7,086 bases of DNA. Origin: Clostridiales bacterium. Its GTDB lineage: Bacteria > Bacillota_A > Clostridia > Peptostreptococcales > Anaerovoracaceae. The stretch's first letter is position 1, and every line of letters begins with the position of its first letter. This document shows positions 5,390 to 7,086 of this stretch, in pieces. The stretch is from positions 1-7,086 of the forward strand of contig SVCR01000083.1 of NCBI GenBank assembly GCA_015058265.1, written 5' to 3'. The notes under the pieces were generated by a model. It made no database searches and was not told where the DNA came from. It worked only from the letters and a program-made list of their open reading frames with translations. The translations under genes and the position numbers were made by a program.

Positions 5390-6070
5390 TCACTTCTTCC
5401 TGCTGCCGCTTTTCTTTCTGTAGTTCTCTCTTATCGGCGCCAGTACATCTTCCTCTTCAAATATAGCGCCCATCGCAAACGTATCCGCCATCCTGATCTT
5501 GCTGACTGCCTCAGATACCACACTGTAGTTCAGTGCTGTGCCATATCCGTCATGATCATAACGCGCCGCGCGGCTCGCACTGATCCCGAATCTCCTCGCT
5601 TCGGCCGCCGCATCAATGTTGGCTCCGAGGAATATGAATTCCCAATTATCTTTCTCTCTGCGCTCTTCTATCATCCGGCGCACATCGTCATATGAATATC
5701 TGCGGCTGGCATTCTCCATCCCGTCTGTGGTGATGACGAACACGGTCTTCTCAGGAACATCTTCTTCTCTTGCATATTTGTGGACGTTCCTGATGTGTCT
5801 TATCGCTCCGCCTACCGCATCGAGCAAAGCAGTGCATCCGCGCACATAATACTGTCTGTCAGTCATAGGTTCAACTCTGCTGATATCCACTCTGTCGTAG
5901 ATGACATCAGAGCGGTCATCGAAAAGCACTACAGATACATATGCGTCGCCGTCTTCTTTCTTCTGCTTGTCTATCATGCTGTTGAAGCCGCCGATAGTAT
6001 CCGCTTCAAGTCCGCTCATAGATCCGCTTCTGTCAAGTATCATTACCAGTTCTGTAAGTCCCTTCTTCAT
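5390..6070 (-). CDS. Cytosolic von Willebrand factor A (VWA) domain protein
   Basis: This 226-residue protein is nearly all VWA domain with an intact metal-ion-dependent adhesion site: DRSGS (Asp13, Ser15, Ser17), Thr80 in RGCTALLDAVG, and Asp116 in VITTDGMEN. No signal peptide or membrane segment is present, so it acts in the cytosol. The C-terminal third has EFIFLGANIDA (144-154) and a lysine/arginine-rich tail (218-226). Related soluble VWA proteins are common in Clostridia and Actinobacteria, but their role is largely unknown; some VWA proteins serve AAA+ ATPases or metal chelatases, and no such partner is in view. The start has AAGGAGG eight bases before the ATG. The TGA at 5392-5390 ends two bases before mnmM, and a candidate promoter lies in the 126-base gap upstream. 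Confidence 0.9.
   Translation of the reverse strand: MKKGLTELVMILDRSGSMSGLEADTIGGFNSMIDKQKKEDGDAYVSVVLFDDRSDVIYDRVDISRVEPMTDRQYYVRGCTALLDAVGGAIRHIRNVHKYAREEDVPEKTVFVITTDGMENASRRYSYDDVRRMIEERREKDNWEFIFLGANIDAAAEARRFGISASRAARYDHDGYGTALNYSVVSEAVSKIRMADTFAMGAIFEEEDVLAPIRENYRKKSGSRKK
5396..5401 (-). promoter_or_regulatory. Ribosome binding site deciding the mnmM start
   Basis: AGGAAG on the minus strand lies inside the last codons of the VWA gene, eight bases before ATG 5387. Only two bases separate it from the alternative GTG at 5393, so the ATG is favoured. Confidence 0.5.
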
Positions 6071-6148
6071 GTCATTATCCTCCTTATATCCTTCTGTTTT
6101 CTGTGATGTGTCTGAGATCGTTGTTGTCTGTCTCCTCTTTGCATCATC

Positions 6149-6157
6149 AAGATAACA
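6149..6157 (-). promoter_or_regulatory. Candidate extended -10 promoter of the VWA-mnmM-yhbY genes
   Basis: The minus strand reads TGT-TATCTT, an extended -10 form, with no convincing -35 element at the usual distance. The start would be near 6142, giving a leader of about 72 bases before the strong ribosome site of the VWA gene. Confidence 0.35.
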
Positions 6158-6170
6158 GAATCGGATAAGA

Positions 6171-6192
6171 GAAAGGTCGCTTCAGGGACGAC
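6171..6192 (-). terminator. Weak candidate terminator after the YdcF gene
   Basis: On the minus strand GTCGT (6192-6188) can pair with GCGAC (6180-6176) across a seven-base loop, followed by the T-rich CTTTCTCTTAT. The stem has only five pairs, one a G-U, so termination would be partial at best. It lies only five bases past the YdcF stop codon, which is the right place for it. Confidence 0.3.
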
Positions 6193-6196
6193 ATAT

Positions 6197-7086
6197 TTAG
6201 AACAAGTACAGTGCAGCGATGATAGATATGACCCAGCCGAGGATGAATGTTATGGCGTGCTTCCTCTCAGAATGCACAGCGATGAATTCCCTTATAAGGG
6301 CGCTCGGCCAGTAATAGAAAGCTACATGGCTGCCGACACCGGTGCAGCGAAGACCTATCTTCCTGCAATATCTGAGCGCGCGGTAAACATGATAGTTGCT
6401 CGTTACAAGCGCCGTGTATTTTCTTCCCTCCATGCTGTCTATAATTGCTTTGGAGTTAACGAGATTCTCATATGTCGTTGCCGACTTATCCTCGAGGATG
6501 ATCTTGTCATCAGGTATCCCTTTGTCCCGCAGATAGCCGGCCATCGCTTCGGCCTCCGAAACAGCTTCGTCATCGCCCTTTCCTCCCGATGGGATCAGGA
6601 TCGGCGGTGTCGGATCCTTGCGGTATAAATCGATCGCTTTATCTATACGGTCGGCGAGGAGCTTGGATACCCTGCCGCCGTCAAGCAGCCCGGCTCCGTG
6701 TATTATTACATAGTCAAAGTCTCTCTTCCTCGGGATTATCATCAGGAAAACGGAATAGATCATGAATACCAGAAAAGCAACAGACCCATAAACCACAGTC
6801 ACGCTGATGAGCATACCCAGTAAAGTCATATCCTGCATTATATTACCGGTCCTGCTGTCAGACCATACCGTTGATCTTCCGATAATAAACAGAAATGTCG
6901 ATATCTCGCCGATGCCTATTGCAATACCCAGACACAGCGAAAGGAGATTAGCCAGGCTCCGGCCTTCGCGCTTTATCATTATTATCCCGTTATGAACAAG
7001 GAAAAACGGAACGATCAGGAGGGCTATGATGCATATCCATACAAAGCACATTATCGCCGCGTTAATATTCTCGCCGAAAGCAGAGC
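6197..7086 (-). CDS. YdcF/SanA-like DUF218 membrane protein (start likely outside window)
   Basis: A DUF218 (ElyC/SanA/YdcF) protein with an N-terminal membrane region. Counting from the first ATG at 7051, hydrophobic segments lie at about 2-19, 33-58 and 78-107. The DUF218 domain follows: YVIIHGAGLLDGGRVSKLLADR (114-135), PSGGKG (154-159), SEAEAM (165-170), LEDKSATTYENL (186-197) and SNYHVYRA (218-225). A last hydrophobic stretch (264-284) closes the protein. In enterobacteria relatives affect envelope integrity and peptidoglycan or lipid-carrier metabolism; the chemistry here is unknown. The frame stays open from 7051 to the right edge without a stop codon, and no clear ribosome site precedes 7051, so I annotate it as incomplete at its 5' end; 7051 remains a possible start. 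The VWA gene follows after 126 bases. Confidence 0.85.
   Translation of the reverse strand, partial: SAFGENINAAIMCFVWICIIALLIVPFFLVHNGIIMIKREGRSLANLLSLCLGIAIGIGEISTFLFIIGRSTVWSDSRTGNIMQDMTLLGMLISVTVVYGSVAFLVFMIYSVFLMIIPRKRDFDYVIIHGAGLLDGGRVSKLLADRIDKAIDLYRKDPTPPILIPSGGKGDDEAVSEAEAMAGYLRDKGIPDDKIILEDKSATTYENLVNSKAIIDSMEGRKYTALVTSNYHVYRALRYCRKIGLRCTGVGSHVAFYYWPSALIREFIAVHSERKHAITFILGWVISIIAALYLF

Overview
The window looks like an ordinary chromosomal stretch from a Bacillota bacterium, most likely of class Clostridia. The evidence is a Bacillus-type xanthine phosphoribosyltransferase, a YtqB/MnmM-type tRNA methyltransferase, strong purine-rich Shine-Dalgarno sites before nearly every gene, and tightly packed co-directional genes at medium G+C. 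I cannot place it to genus. I see no mobile elements, CRISPR arrays, phage genes, tRNA or rRNA.

Layout. (A) Positions 1-2799, minus strand, read from right to left: a pyridoxamine-phosphate-oxidase-like flavin protein, an alpha/beta-hydrolase esterase, a histidine phosphatase, xpt (xanthine salvage), and the first 64 codons of an aldo/keto reductase that runs off the left edge. Gaps are 26, 77, 95 and -4 bases. xpt has a candidate promoter of its own. (B) Positions 2800-3121, a divergent control region holding a leftward extended -10 promoter with a 13-base tandem repeat just downstream, and a rightward promoter with two hairpins in its leader. (C) Positions 3122-4453, plus strand: a lone GH1 beta-glucosidase with all catalytic residues and the active-site signature for non-phosphorylated sugars. 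(D) Positions 4497-7086, minus strand, read from right to left: a membrane-anchored YdcF/DUF218 protein (open at the right edge), a cytosolic von Willebrand factor A (VWA) protein with an intact metal site, MnmM (tRNA wobble-uridine methylation), and YhbY (ribosome assembly). The last three are packed like one transcript, and the stop codon of the VWA gene lies two bases from the start of mnmM.

Functionally the window mixes purine salvage, beta-glucoside use, tRNA modification and ribosome maturation, plus general hydrolases and redox proteins. Nothing amounts to a clear new system. The points most worth checking are the structured leader of the beta-glucosidase, the tandem repeat next to the leftward promoter, the coupling of a VWA protein to two translation factors, and an altered RNA-binding loop in YhbY.
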